Source: Prunella strophiata
Taxonomy: Eukaryota; Chordata; Aves; Passeriformes; Prunellidae
Assembly: GCA_036583965.1 (NCBI GenBank)
Contig: JAZBQD010000022.1
Span: 2,104,001 to 2,168,000, forward strand
Length of the DNA stretch: 64,000 nt
Direction of reading: 5' to 3'
Made by a program: the position numbers and the translations under genes. Shown one piece after another: positions 52,901 through 64,000 of the stretch. The notes beneath the pieces were generated by a model. The model saw nothing but the letters and a program-made list of their open reading frames with translations. It searched no databases and was not told the DNA's origin. Position 1 is the stretch's first letter. Each line of letters opens with the position of its first letter.

Positions 52901-55900
52901 TGTAAGTGTGCAACCAGCTTTTTAAAATGGAATTATTTTTTTCTTGATGTGCTGAGGTTTTGCTCAAGAACTCCCCATTTCTTTCTATGCTGATAATTTG
53001 TTGGCTCTGCTTTGCTAGTATTTTTATATTACCAATAAACCAGCCTTGTTTCTATCCTTCCCAGTGTGAGTTTTTACAGTTTTATGCCAGTTTTGAGGAT
53101 TTTTTAATGCTGCTTCTGTTCTGTCTGATTTATTTGTGTGTGTGCAGGTGAGGACAGTGTATAACACCATTGGTACTTCTGAAGAGTCCTGTAACTTTGA
53201 GCTGAAGATTTTTCCTAAGAGAGATGATGGTAAAGGGTTAATATAATTTTAAATGTTGCTACTCAGGTCAGTGCAAGGGAGGGAGGGGAAAAAATCCTGA
53301 GTTTTTTAGGAGTGTTTTTTATTAAGAAAGAAATAAATTCTGCCACTTTCTAAACACAAAACTGGCAAAGAAATTGCTAAAAGCTTTTTTAGCCCTGTTT
53401 GAAATTACTGCCTTTTTGTGAATAATATTCACTTTATTTCTGTTAGGTTCATTTTTAGTCATTTATGGAAGAGTTTTTACAGGTGGGGGAGTGAGAAGAA
53501 AGAAATATGATGGGGAGTGGGAAAGGTTACAGTGAGTTCTACAAAGTTCTGAGAGTTCTAGTCCAATTACAACAGGGGACAGAACCAAATTCTGAGTTTA
53601 AATAATAGAAACACACAATAAACCACATTAAACCTTAAAGCTCTCATTTCACCTGAATTACCAAAGAGGAAAATGTCATTTGATTATGGCTAGATAATGA
53701 ATTCCTATAAAAATAGCCACCAAAACAATGTAAAGAGTTACCTTTGAGCTATGAACATGCTTTGTGAGAGTTTTGGGCTGCAGCTTCTGGAGAGTTCTGA
53801 AATTCTTTGGCTCCACTTGGCACGAACAGGTCGCATGAAAGGAGAGGGGGAACCCCTGGGGCGCCTGGAGGCTTGTGCAAAGTAAGTGCAGGGAGGGGTT
53901 TTATTAACCATTCCACCAGCTCTCCTGATCTTTTCTTTCTGTTTCTTCACTGTTATGTACCTGTGTGAGCAGAATTAGAGCCAGAGGTCATGTGAGAAGT
54001 AGTCTTCAGGTTATGGTTGGGTTCTCCTGGAACATAAGCATTAAAAGCTTCTTCATGCATGGTATTGGCATAAATCTGAATGGATTAATCTGGACTATTT
54101 AGCTTCATTACGAGTTTACTGTGGCCTAAATGTTGACAGAATTTTCCTCAGGTTTTTCTGGGATCACATTCAAATAGGTCTGTTTCATTTCAGTTACAAT
54201 TAACTAATACTGGCTTTAATCTGATTCAGGTACAGGCCCAGTGCCAGGGAGCCCCGGTCGGGCTCTGCTCATGCTGTGATGGACATAGGGCTGGTCAGTG
54301 GAGTGGAAGCCAATCCAGAGGATTTATCTACTGCAAGTATTCAAGAATGGTTTTTCCCTTACTGGCTTTATATGACAGAGCTGTAATATTTACTGTTTAT
54401 CTTTTTCTGTGCCCTGCAGCTTGCCAGTGGAGTTGATCAGCTGATAGCAGATTATGAGATAAAAGATGGGCATGTTCTCCTGCAGATAGACTCTGTATGT
54501 TACCCCTTCCCTGACTGTAAGCACTGCTTTTACTCTTTGGAATCATTTTGCCTCCTTTAGAGCTCCTTAATTCATGTGTCTCTCAAACAGGTGCCAGCTC
54601 ACAAGTTCCTGTGTGTTGGCTTCAGGATCAGTGAGCTTTTCCGGGTTGGAATGCTGAACCCTGCCTCCTTCACTGTGTATGAATATCATGCACCAGGTAT
54701 GTGTTCCAGCTCTTCACATCCTTGTTTGCCTTTCAGCTCTGTATTCCTCCCAAAGAATTACATTTTCCCAGTCTTTAACAGATTTTTTAGCTCCATTTAA
54801 TTTGAAGCTCAGGTGACTTTTGCCTCACCAAGTTTCAATGTTGACATCTTAGACTTTGATTTTCTACATGTATTTGTTATGTCTTTCTGGATCTTCTAGA
54901 CAAAAGATGCACCATACTTTATAACCCCTATGGAAATGAAAAACTCGTGAGGTTGTGTGAAGGAGATGAATGCAAATGCATGGAAGGTAAGCCTTATTTG
55001 AAGATGTTTTTTCATTTTACTTTGTGGGAAAATGCAGTGTAGTGCTTTGAACAAAACCACACTGAACATAAAGAAAAGGTCCTCATAAGAACACAGCTGT
55101 TTCCCCTCCAAATTTTACATTAAAAAGAAATTTAAAGCCTTGTGCAGTGTGATCATGGAAGTCTGACTGGATAAATTCTGGTGTTCAAGGGCGTTATTTT
55201 GTATTTTAAATATTCACTGTTCCAGCAATGCAATCCCATACTTCTGGTGTTGCTCAGTTAATTTCCCCATGCAGGATGATGGAAATGCATGTTTTCTTTG
55301 GGGGACATGTGCTGGCATTCTCTTACCTCTGCCTTTCCCTTTCCCCTCCTAGCTGAGTGTGGTAAAGTCCAGGAGAGACTCGACGTGTCGGTGACTGCTG
55401 AGAGCAGGAGGGAGGCTGCCTGCCAGAGGGACACTGCCTATGGTAATGGGGCTTTCACTGCCTCTTTCCCTGCTCTCACATGGCTGCTTGCTCTGCCTGC
55501 TGCTGCTGCAAAACATCTTGTTCAAATTACAGCTCTAGTGGTTAGAAATCCAGTTAGGTTGCCAGTGGCATAGAGTAATGAAGGGAAAGGTGAGTTCTAC
55601 CCACAGCTTCCCTCAGACTGGGTGTGGGTAGGACTTGCAGTGCTTTCTGCCCCTATAACCATTGCATTCCCAGAAATCTGGGCTGTAAAGGGACACAAAA
55701 TTCTCCCTCTGAGCACCTCTAAGACACTCAGGATGCATGGCAGGAAGAAGGAATAACCAGGTTCTGCTTTGTGTCCTTCTGCAGTTTACAAAGTGAACAT
55801 CTTATCTCGCAGTGAGGAGGGGTTTTTTGTGAAGTATTCTGCAAATCTTCTGGACCTCTATAAAAGGGGTGAGTTCCATGTTTCTGCTCCTGGGAGAAAG

Positions 55901-56800
55901 GAGTTGGAATGCTCTTGGGCACTCACTGTCTTACCTGTTGCTCACAGGGCCTGTGGAACTCAAGCTGATGTTCACTTCCTTTGTCCTCTGAGTTCAAGCA
56001 TCCCATATTTCCTTAAAATTACTATAATATAAAATTATTTAATGTGCACAAGGCTTATTTGTCATTCAGATTTAATTGAAAAATCTTTTACAAGAGACAT
56101 GTTTTATATCATCAAATTTTCCTGTTATAGAACAGTGGCAAAGAGATCCCCTGGCTGTGCAGTACTGTAGAACATTTTACTGTTTTCTATCTAATATATG
56201 AATTACTGGAAATTCTTTCTGTGTAATTGTCCAATTCTTGATTTTTTTATTTTTTATTTTTTTTTTAATTCAGGGCAGGCTTTTGCTCAAAAAAATAATG
56301 AAATAACCTTTGTTAAAAAGAAGACTTGCACAGAAGTTGAATTGAACCCAGGAGAGCAGTATTTGATAATGGGAAAAGAAGCCCTAAAGATAAGCATTGG
56401 TTACAGTTTCAAGTAAGTCATTTACCACCAGGATATGCTGAGATTTAATCTTAAAGTGTTTGTATGTAATAATTCTTGTGAGGTACAGAACTGATTTCAT
56501 TTTGAAAGTATTCAACCAGCAGTCACACAATGAGGTATCAGATGTGCACACTTAAAGCAGGGTTATGAACACAGAGCAAGCACTTCCATGTTGTAATTTT
56601 TTTTTTTCTGTTTGACATTTTCCTTCCCAAATCTTAGCAACAAATGATGATTTTCTGTTGTCTTCTCAGATTCCAGTACCCTTTGGACTCCAGCACTTGG
56701 ATTGAGTGGTGGCCTTCAAGAACAGCCTGTACATCCTGTCAGGAAGTTTCTGAACACAATGGATGATTTTGCTGAAGATCTCCTCATCAGTGGCTGTTAA
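37865..56800 (+). CDS. C5: Complement component C5, complete coding region with two frame breaks
   Basis: C5 is a secreted plasma protein. C5 convertases cut it to release the inflammatory peptide C5a and C5b, which nucleates the membrane attack complex. Forty-one coding exons join to about 1678 codons; human C5 has 41 exons and about 1676 residues. Exon borders are listed in the segment entries. Domain order is signal peptide, MG domains, linker and RTKR processing site, C5a, further MG/CUB sequence, a thioester-like domain without a thioester, MG8 and C345C. All introns are GT-AG except one GC-AG after 54332. Exons 47645-47867 and 56670-56800 each hold one extra base. As written, the frame breaks near 47690 and would stop early; the last exon alone gives a TGA at 56764 instead of TAA at 56798. 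High conservation elsewhere argues for a working gene. Confidence 0.97.
38203..44996 (+). CDS. C5: C5 beta-chain exons (MG domains)
   Basis: Exons are 38203-38395, 39009-39171, 39466-39536, 40134-40225, 40877-40959, 41108-41198, 41510-41615, 42255-42381, 42605-42720, 42932-43132, 43318-43521, 43946-44155, 44332-44481 and 44867-44996. Conserved marks are [23 protein letters not shown] sequence, [31 protein letters not shown] and [13 protein letters not shown]. These are macroglobulin-type domains of the C3/C4/C5 family. No frame break is seen across the block. Confidence 0.95.
45293..45661 (+). CDS. C5: C5 processing site and C5a anaphylatoxin exons
   Basis: Exon 45293-45358 carries RTKR (45316-45327), the basic site that separates beta and alpha chains. 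C5a then runs 45328-45358 plus 45461-45657, 76 codons against 74 in human. It has six cysteines in the anaphylatoxin pattern (KCC, TCK, RRC, DCC) and ends LLILAR, where convertase would cut after arginine. A polybasic stretch RIRRSRR lies just before the fourth cysteine. The exon closes with ATG C after the cleavage site. Confidence 0.95.
46168..50251 (+). CDS. C5: C5 alpha-chain exons: MG/CUB and first part of the thioester-like domain
   Basis: Exons are 46168-46258, 46634-46710, 47273-47412, 47645-47867, 48384-48444, 48956-49045, 49265-49477, 49604-49679 and 50092-50251. Marks include [30 protein letters not shown] and [19 protein letters not shown]. The thioester-like domain has GSAEAE (49339-49356) where C3 and C4 have GCGEQ, so no thioester can form, as is normal for C5. 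Exon 47645-47867 is 223 nt between two phase-0 borders and shifts frame between about 47687 and 47712. Confidence 0.94.
50708..53881 (+). CDS. C5: C5 exons: rest of the thioester-like domain and MG8 start
   Basis: Exons are 50708-50803, 51079-51250, 51786-51991, 52366-52518, 52839-52901, 53148-53229 and 53830-53881. Marks are [43 protein letters not shown] sequence and [17 protein letters not shown]. The 52-nt exon at 53830 ([18 protein letters not shown]) is short and divergent and is placed by phase and by the conserved ACA-K/S before the next exon. Confidence 0.9.
51321..51659 (+). mobile_element. Probable solo LTR of an endogenous retrovirus
   Basis: A non-coding block in the C5 intron 51251-51785 has LTR layout: a TATATAA box at 51561, an AATAAA at 51585, a T/C-rich stretch and a terminal GGGTGACA ending at 51659. 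The 5' border is uncertain (a TG start could be 51323, 51401 or 51421), and I found no clear target-site duplication. No retroviral coding sequence is attached. Confidence 0.5.
52060..52174 (+). mobile_element. CR1 LINE 3' end fragment
   Basis: The segment contains GAGGGGCTTTAAGGTCCC and TTCCAACCCAAACCATTCC, then ATGATTCTGTGAT. This is the characteristic sense-orientation 3' terminus of avian CR1 elements. It lies in the C5 intron between exons 51991 and 52366. Confidence 0.9.
54230..56800 (+). CDS. C5: C5 exons: MG8 end and C345C domain
   Basis: Exons are 54230-54332, 54420-54494, 54591-54696, 54900-54986, 55353-55442, 55785-55868, 56274-56412 and 56670-56800. Marks are [22 protein letters not shown], a cysteine-rich [14 protein letters not shown] linker and [12 protein letters not shown] of the netrin-like C345C domain. 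The donor after 54332 is GCAAGT. In the last exon, GGAAG at 56742-56746 has one base more than expected. The written frame ends EVSEHNG at TGA 56764-56766, while the shifted frame continues [17 protein letters not shown] to TAA 56798-56800, like other C5 proteins. Confidence 0.93.
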
Positions 56801-56820
56801 TTCACTTGGACAGTTTTTAA

Positions 56821-56826
56821 ATTAAA
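56821..56826 (+). terminator. C5: Candidate C5 poly(A) signal ATTAAA
   Basis: ATTAAA lies 20 nt after the conserved C5 stop codon. It is a common variant signal but unusually close to the stop. I could not choose between it and unrecognised sites further downstream. Confidence 0.35.
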
Positions 56827-58218
56827 AATCCAGATCAAATCCCACTGAAAAGAAGAAAAATCCTCACCTATTTATTAATTCTTTTTGACTGAACACTCAT
56901 TAATAGTTATCATGAAAAATTATCTTGGCATGTATTTTATAGCAATGCTATTGCAGCAGAGTAATGCTCAAATATGATTTCTAAGCTTGGATGAGAGAAT
57001 AACACAAAATGGTGCAAAGACATTTGAAGTCAAAAGAATTGGATTGACTGCAAAAACAAACATGAAAAGCGCTGTCTTGTCACTAAACCCAAGTCTTATC
57101 AGAACATAAATACATGCAGCCACTTTGTAAGCTCTCTGTGAAAGAAACTTTATTCCTTAGCTTTTCCTTTTGTACTCTTTTTTTTTTAATTCCTGCATTT
57201 CCATTCCTGACAGTAACTGATGCTGGTTTTATGCTCTGCTTTCTTGTTAAAAAAAAAAAACCCAAACAAACAAAATTCTTCAATTATATGTGTGCCTTTC
57301 ATTATTTAAGACACAGTCAACTGAATCAACATCTCCTGTAACTTAGGTGGATTAAAGCAAATGTTACTTTGCATTTGATGACTGAATTTGACAGTTAAAA
57401 ATCTTGCCTTGCCTCCAGGAAAGTGGCAGATGAAAGGCCAATTTTCCTGCTCCCAGCTCCTGGCACAAATCACCTTGGTTCCCAGTAAAACTGAGAAGAG
57501 AATTTGATACAAAGTACAGTTGCACACGTTTTTATTTGTATTGAGGAGTTGCCCAAAAGCAGCACGTCCAAGAACTTTAAAATTACTGTTTTCCCTCTCT
57601 CTTAGGAATATCTTGGTCCAGAACATTTAAGATGTGGAAAGAAGATATTCAGAGATGATGCAATTTTTAATTTTGGCTCTGTGAGTATTTGACTTTTTTT
57701 TATCCTCCAAACTTTCTAAGAAGCACAAGAAGCTCACACTGTGTCCAGTAATATCTGGATATTAATTCAAGCTGCAGGGAGCAGTACATGGAAATGCTCA
57801 GTGGGGCTGTCTAGACAGGCCACCTGTAAACATTTCTGCTTCTGAACTGTGTATTGTAGACCTAATTATCTCTTTAAATGACAAGGAGCATTTCTTGTTT
57901 TCACAGGTGACTTGTGACATTTCAGTTCTATTGATTTTTATTGAGCCAAACTGCAAAAAAGGCTCCTGAAGACCAGTTATTTAAAAATAACACATGAAAA
58001 TGCTGCTCTTAAATATCAAATTGCAGTCACTAGTTAAAAAAAAAAAAAAATCTTTAATCTTATTTGTTATCTCTGTTTCTATTCAGAATTAGCTATCCAG
58101 TATATCACTGAGATCAGTAAGGTACTTCAAATGCATGTATTTAAAAGGGAACATTTGTACAGATAATTAGCCATGTGTAGGATGGAGATGTGTACAGATC
58201 CCAGTGTCAGGAAGATTT

Positions 58219-58274
58219 ACCTTCCCCACGTGGCATGGCTTGACTTTCACAGCAAAACCACGTGGGGGAAAGGT
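58219..58274. repeat. Inverted repeat with a CACGTG in each arm
   Basis: ACCTTCCCCACGTGG (58219-58233) faces CCACGTGGGGGAAAGGT (58258-58274). The arms pair along their length apart from two unpaired extra bases in the right arm, with a 24-nt loop. Each arm contains the palindromic E-box CACGTG. Confidence 0.85.
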
Positions 58275-61200
58275 ATATCTGTGTCTCCCTCTGCTTCCAC
58301 ATGCAAATGATGGTGGCAGATTTCTGCAGGACAAGAGAAGATGGAGGTGACATGGGAGTGATTTTAGAGCTCAGTGCCAGCCTTGGAGCCTCATGGTCAG
58401 AGAGTTCTGAGGCACCAAAGAGCCCCCAGGATTAATCCCAGCAAACATGGAAATTCTTGGAATAATCACTGCTTAGGTGACTCATCTGTATTATGAAATG
58501 GAAATTATTTCAAAGCACATTCTGTCCTTCCAAGCTGTGGATTCTGGACACCAGAGCCTTTCTCTCTGAATTGTACACAGTGTTTTTCTGTTCCTTGCTT
58601 GTTTATGTCTGTGATGTGCAAGTCTCCAAATGTTCCAGCCTTTGAATCCCCAGCCAAGAGCTGTAGTGCTTCCAGAAGAACTTGAATTTCCCTGCCCCAC
58701 TGCTGCAGTGCTCCCAGAGGCCAGGCAGTGCCAGGTGACTGCTCTGCCTCCCTGCTGCTGAAGTGGCCTGAGAGCTGAGTGCTCCTGCCCACGTTTATCC
58801 CCTCTTTTCCAAAAAAAATGGATGGCTGGCCTTGCCTGCACAGATCATCTCTGAAAGCAGGACTCTCTAAGGGCAATTAAATAAGTTTGGGCATTGTACT
58901 TTTATTCATTTTTCATATATTTCCCTTGAATAAGGAAACTCAGCAGATGCCATTCAAATGTGATTCTCCCTGGGAACTCTTGGCAGGCCTGAGTTGGTTG
59001 AATTCCAGAGATTATAACAAATCTAAGGGTTAATACTGTGTTATCCTTTTAAAAATACCTATTTCTGTACATTTCCATTTGTATTTTACTGGTTTTATTA
59101 GACAGCTAAGCATCACAAAATGAACTCATTTCTCTTTTCATTGCAACCAGAAATTAATCTCAATGACCCAAGCTGGTGAGTGACTTGAATAGCCCAAATT
59201 CCAGCCTGTTATGCACAGTGACATGTGAAACTCACACTTTGGTCTGGGCTGAAAGCTGCTGGGCTGTGCCAAAGAGCTGTGACTAATGTAGGGAGAGAGC
59301 CAAAGGGTGCCTTTCTCTGGCCATTGTTCCCCAAGCAGGGAAGAAGTGATTTTGTGTGTAGAATCCTTCAGGACATGCCACAGCCTCTAGGTAGTCTTAC
59401 TCAGCCAAGTGCTCTGTCAAAAATGGTGTGGAATTAGGAGCACCTGACAATTTTAGAAGAGGAGTGGTAAATCCCTATTTGATGTTAGTGTTATTCTGAA
59501 TACTCCATAGTGACTGCAATAATTCTCTCCTGGCTGACCCCAACACATATATTAAATACTAGGGAGAAGAGAAGAATGCTCCCATGAGCTAGGAGGGTGC
59601 AAGCCCAAGTTAGCACACAATTTTTATTTTGTTATGATGCTCCACTCTCATCTGAAATTATTTGGAATGGGAGAAATATTCACTTCATCACAGTGAGTTT
59701 GTTCAGTGCATGTGGGCAATGCAAAGCCAGACTATCACACCAAAATTCTTTCTGTATTTGCACAGCAGTGTGGATGTTCAGTGTAGGGACAGTCCCTCTT
59801 CTGAGTAAACAGGTGGAGCAATACAAAATCCTTGAATAAAGTCCTTGGTAAGATTCCTTTCAAGTTCAAAACTCTTTTAATAAACATTATCAAACACCCA
59901 TTTCCACAAAGAAAGAGCAGTGGAATCAGCTGGCAGGGGTCTGTAGGTCCATTTACAGAAGGGGTGTCAGGAGATGAGTGAACACAGAGTAAGGAAAATC
60001 CATCTTTTCTTTTGAGTGGAGATTATTTTGTAATTTTAAAAAATCACTGTCTAGGAGCTGCCAATTTGGTGTCCATCCATGGTGGGTTGTCTCACTTGAC
60101 CCTGCCTACAGAGGCCTATTTTCAGCCTGTGTAAATGTTAATGTTTAGACATGTCTCCCAGCAAAATGTGTTCTTAATCTCCTGCTGAATTCTTACATCA
60201 GAACACACAGAAATTTAGCAGTGGCTGTCAGTTATTTTCCAGTAAAACACCCACCTTATAGCAGTTACATATGCTTTCAATTTTTAGGATATTTAATAAT
60301 GTTTTCATCTCTAATTAGGAGAAATATCTGGGTTTGGCTCTTTCATTCTCCTGGGAACCAAGAGTTTGCTTTTGCCAGTTGCTGGATCATTACAGAATTC
60401 CAGTCCTTGTGTTAAATTTTGCTTTTCAAGTTCTGAATGAACTTGGAATTTGGATACATGTTTAAGCAGCAACCGATTTCCTGGAAAATACTAAACTGGA
60501 TTAAACACCACAACTCTCATAAAAAGAACATTCAAGTGTAGAAAACAATAGCAGAGAGATCCTGAGTAAAGCTTGCTCTATTCAGCCCTTTCTTTTCTAT
60601 CCCAGGAAATATTTGTTACACACAGGGGGTTATTTATAAAGTGGTTATATTTACCCACATTCAGAGCTAGAAGTCACGAAATGCAGATTATTCCAAAGGT
60701 GCTGTGGCTCAGACTATAGTTCCTTTGTCTATTTGCTACTTAACAGCTAAAAGGGGCAATTTCTTTTACAGGCAAAGTAAACAAAAAGTTATATTAGATG
60801 CACTTTAAATCAGCTGAGATATTAAACCCCCAAAATTGGGATTTACAGTGGAAAATCTATTTTCTCTTAAGAGCAGCAGCCCCAGTGGTGCCAGTTTAAA
60901 GGACTGCAGAGCACACAGAGGTTCAGAGCTGGGTTTAGTGCTCTGAGGCTGGTTCCAAGGAGCCCTGATATGGAATTGAATTGTCTAATTTGGCTGCACA
61001 AGAGGAGCCCCAGCAGCACATTCTTTCCACTGGCACTTCTCTGTTCCCTGCAGTTCGTGCCACCAGGAGCACATCCTCAGCCAGAACAAATCAGTGGCAT
61101 TGAAATGATTTTGGAGGAGCTACACTTGACAGCTACACCTGCAGATACAGGATTTCTTCAATTGCAGCACAAAAAACCAGTGGGAAAATTGCTTTCCAAA

Positions 61201-63593
61201 GAGGAAATCTGTCAGGAACACCTCAGCCATCCCCACTGAAGGAGATGCACTGTGCCAGTTTGTACCTGCTGAAAGGTGATTTGCAATATGCAGACATCAG
61301 CTGAGGTGCTGGTGACAGGCTGGGCCTAAGTGGCAGCTGGGACTAAAGTCCTTCCTTTGCTGCATGGCTGAGTCTGGCTCTGCCAGGGTCTGATTAGCCA
61401 GGTTTCCTTCATTACTTACAAAAAGCAATATGCCATAAAAATGTCTTTTTCACTGCTTAAATCATAAAATTTTCCATTAAAACCCACTGCCATAAGGTCC
61501 TAGAGGATATTCATCCCCAGGCTCTGACAGGGAGGTAGAAATGGGTGTTCATTTCCAGCAGCAGTGAATTCCAACAGTTTGAAGTCACCAATCTATGTAA
61601 TATTAAAGGGTGGGTTTTTTTCTAAGCTTCTGTTTTGGTCAGGAATCTCAAAAGCAAGGTAGGATCAAAAGCTTCCTATGGAACCATGAGGGATCAAATT
61701 AATCCTTGACATAATTTAGCAGGATTCCATGGATTTATACCAGAAACTGGGGGGATGTGTCTAAACCTACATGAGCTCCTGGGTATCCCTGCCCTGATCC
61801 TGCCAATCCCTGTGCCCAGTTCTGAACTGGGATTAGTCCCAGCCCAGAAACACTTCCCAGGGCTTTGAAACAAGATATTCATGATAGGAAAAACTGTTGG
61901 ATGTGACTTTAGAGAACCAGAATTAGGAAATGCTGCATTTCCTTCCAGTCCATGTCTTGCCCCAAGGAGCCCCAAGCTTTGCTTGTGAAGCCTCACCACA
62001 ATTCCTGCTGCCCTCCAAAGCCAGGCTTTGGTTGTTTTGGTTTTTCCCAGCCTTCCCCTGACCCTGGGCAGATGGGAGCATTCCCTGTGTGCCTCCTTTG
62101 CTGGCTTTGGGGTTCCAGCACCCAGTTTGTGACTCAGATTTGGACGTGGAGCTGCAAGTTTTGTTTCCTTGGCCACATTCCAAGGACGCTGCTGGGAACA
62201 TGTCTGGGATTTTGGGCTCTTGGGTTCCATCACTGGCACTGCTGCCAAGAGGTTTGGCCTCAGGAGAGGGCCCTTTTTATTCAGGACTTTAAACACTTAC
62301 CTGTTTCCCCTATTCAGAATATTATATAATATTATAATTCAGAATATAGGCCTGCTACTCTTTTACCTGCTTTCTCCACTTCCAGCTGTAATTTTTCATT
62401 CAGGCTCCTCCTGTGCTGAAATTTTATTTCCCTTTCTCTTTGAGAATCCTCCTTAAAGTATCTTGGTTTGTGAACACTCAGGAGTTTTCCTTCTTGCTGT
62501 AGCAGTGTTTTGTTGAGGGCTTTGTTTTCCCTTCACAACACCAATAAAGAGAATTTTTTTTTCCCCTTGTGAAACCTCAGTTAACACTTGGAACTTCTGT
62601 GTTCCCTGGGTGTGTTGCCCATAAAGTACAGGTACAAATAGACATGTCAGTGGTGGTGTGGAAATTACTCAGGATTATGAATCACACTGAAAAATACTAT
62701 TGGAAAGCTGAGCCTGATGCTGTTAGTCATTCTGCAATAGCAAAGGGAATTATGGGCTCAGTGGAGGAGAGATGCAAGTTAGTGCAGAGTCAGTCTCTTT
62801 CTGCTTCTGACATGTGGAAAACATCTTCAAACATCTTTATTTTTCACTGTTATTAGCAAAATGAGCAACTTCTGAAAGGGTTAAAGGAGATTTGCCATAA
62901 CCTTCACTTTCCCCTCAGTTCTTGTCATTTATGAGAATTAATGAAGATATTAAATAAATCTGATGTTTCCTTTTTCTGTTTCCACTAATTAGTCCCAGTC
63001 AGTCAATAGAATATCCACATTTTCCCAGCTGGTTGAGAGTCAAAAGATATCTGAATCTGAACTTGTTTTTTCATGTCACATCCAGAGCTTTGGAAGAGTG
63101 TTTTGGCAGGCTTCCCCGTGGGCACAGCTCCCATTCCCAGAGTTCTCTCCAAAGCATTAAGAATGGAAATAAGCAGCTCAGAATTTTCCAGTTCAGCTCG
63201 GCCTCTGTGCACGTTAAGAGAAACAGAAGCACAACCACAAGTACAGCAAAACCCTTCATGTGGCCAGAGAGCTGAGCTTCAGCTGGGGAAACTGGCACAA
63301 GCTGCTCCCTGCTGGGCTCACACGTTGCAGCCCACGTTTGTCCTGCTTGGGGGGACAGTGGCTGAGGCACGAGGCCACCAGGGAGCTTCTCCACATGAAG
63401 GGGATCTGCCTGGGGGCCTAAACTCAGAGGCAGCCTCAGAAATCTCTCAGTGATTTACTCTGAAATCCTCGTGCTTGTAGGAAACCATCAAGGCCACTGT
63501 GATAGAGAGAAATACTTTCATTTTCTCTCTGCTCTTCAGGGTGATTCCTTGGCTTGGCTTGTGGAAACTGCTCGAGTGAGTGACTGAAATAAG

Positions 63594-63608
63594 CCACACA
63601 CACACACA
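63594..63608 (+). repeat. Short (CA)n microsatellite
   Basis: About seven CA dinucleotides are followed by TATATAA. It is in the intergenic region downstream of C5. Confidence 0.8.
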
Positions 63609-64000
63609 TATATAAAGTGTCTATTTTTGGGTGCTTTTCTCCTGTCAAATGCTGGAGAGGTGTTCCAGAGCATCTTCCTTTGGAGGAAAAAATTCCTATG
63701 ATAATACTGTCTTACAGAGAATATGATCTGGGGAAAATCCTGAGGCAGAGCAGGGATGCGGAAAATAAAATTGATTCCTGATGTCTCTTTGAGGGTTACA
63801 GTCCAGCACTTATGAAACTGAGTGGGAAACTTTCCTGCTCTTTCTCTGTAATGAGAGCTGGGTTGGTCCTTGGGGTATCACCATAACAAAGCAGAGCTAC
63901 AAGTGGTAGTAGGCACAGACAGATAAAACTGAAACATGTAAAAAGATTTTGTTAGAGACAAGAGGGTTGAATTGTGGCAAAGCTGTCGAGTTTGCTGAGG

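Larger units (their letters stand above)
56827..64000. other. Region downstream of C5 without a recognised gene
   Basis: Apart from the C5 3' UTR, I find no exon series, RNA gene or clear repeat family. The longest open frames, including about 200 codons on the - strand at 61694-62296, have no family resemblance and no splice support. In human the next gene beyond C5 is TRAF1; its first exons may lie past the window or be unrecognised here. Confidence 0.55.

Noticed and set aside
60970..61239. 89-codon + strand frame as a possible TRAF1 exon
   Set aside because: No TRAF zinc-finger, coiled-coil or MATH residues are recognisable and no matching splice borders were found.
61694..62296. 200-codon frame on the - strand downstream of C5
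   Set aside because: No recognisable domain, and equally open overlapping frames exist on the other strand. There is no promoter or splice context.

Overview
The window reads as nuclear DNA of a bird, possibly a songbird. It has compact introns, sparse repeats, one CR1 retrotransposon end in each orientation, a probable solo LTR, and the vertebrate gene order RAB14 - CNTRL - C5. That order is known from human 9q33; here it is inverted relative to the human reference. Species is not determined.

Layout. Positions 1-7840 hold RAB14 on the + strand: seven coding exons giving a complete 215-residue GTPase, with the first non-coding exon presumably upstream of the window. Positions about 8480-36100 hold CNTRL (centriolin) on the - strand, tail to tail with RAB14. 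I could place about 41 coding exons plus a non-coding first exon in a CpG-rich promoter at about 35.8-36.4 kb. The protein has N-terminal leucine-rich repeats, a very long coiled coil, a proline-rich insert and a conserved C-terminal segment. Positions 37865-56800 hold complement C5 on the + strand: 41 coding exons, including the signal peptide, the beta/alpha processing site, the C5a anaphylatoxin, the thioester-like domain without a thioester and the C-terminal C345C domain. Positions 56801-64000 show no gene I can recognise; TRAF1 would be the expected next neighbour.

The genes are not a functional unit. RAB14 works in endosome-Golgi traffic, CNTRL at the mother centriole and midbody, and C5 is a secreted liver protein of innate immunity. 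CNTRL and C5 start about 1.8 kb apart and diverge, so they may share promoter DNA.

The most notable observations are: six exons (four in CNTRL, two in C5), each one base too long, so the reading frame breaks inside otherwise conserved protein; a 48-bp tandem duplication that copies the end of a CNTRL exon together with its splice donor; an internal GC-rich promoter-like region with an in-phase alternative CNTRL first exon next to a (GGGAA)n array; a 42-bp minisatellite abutting a CNTRL splice acceptor; one CNTRL exon that keeps its length and phase but has lost coiled-coil character; a CNTRL upstream ORF whose stop overlaps the main start; two GC-AG introns; and a polybasic loop in C5a. Comparisons with mammalian proteins are from memory, not from a search.
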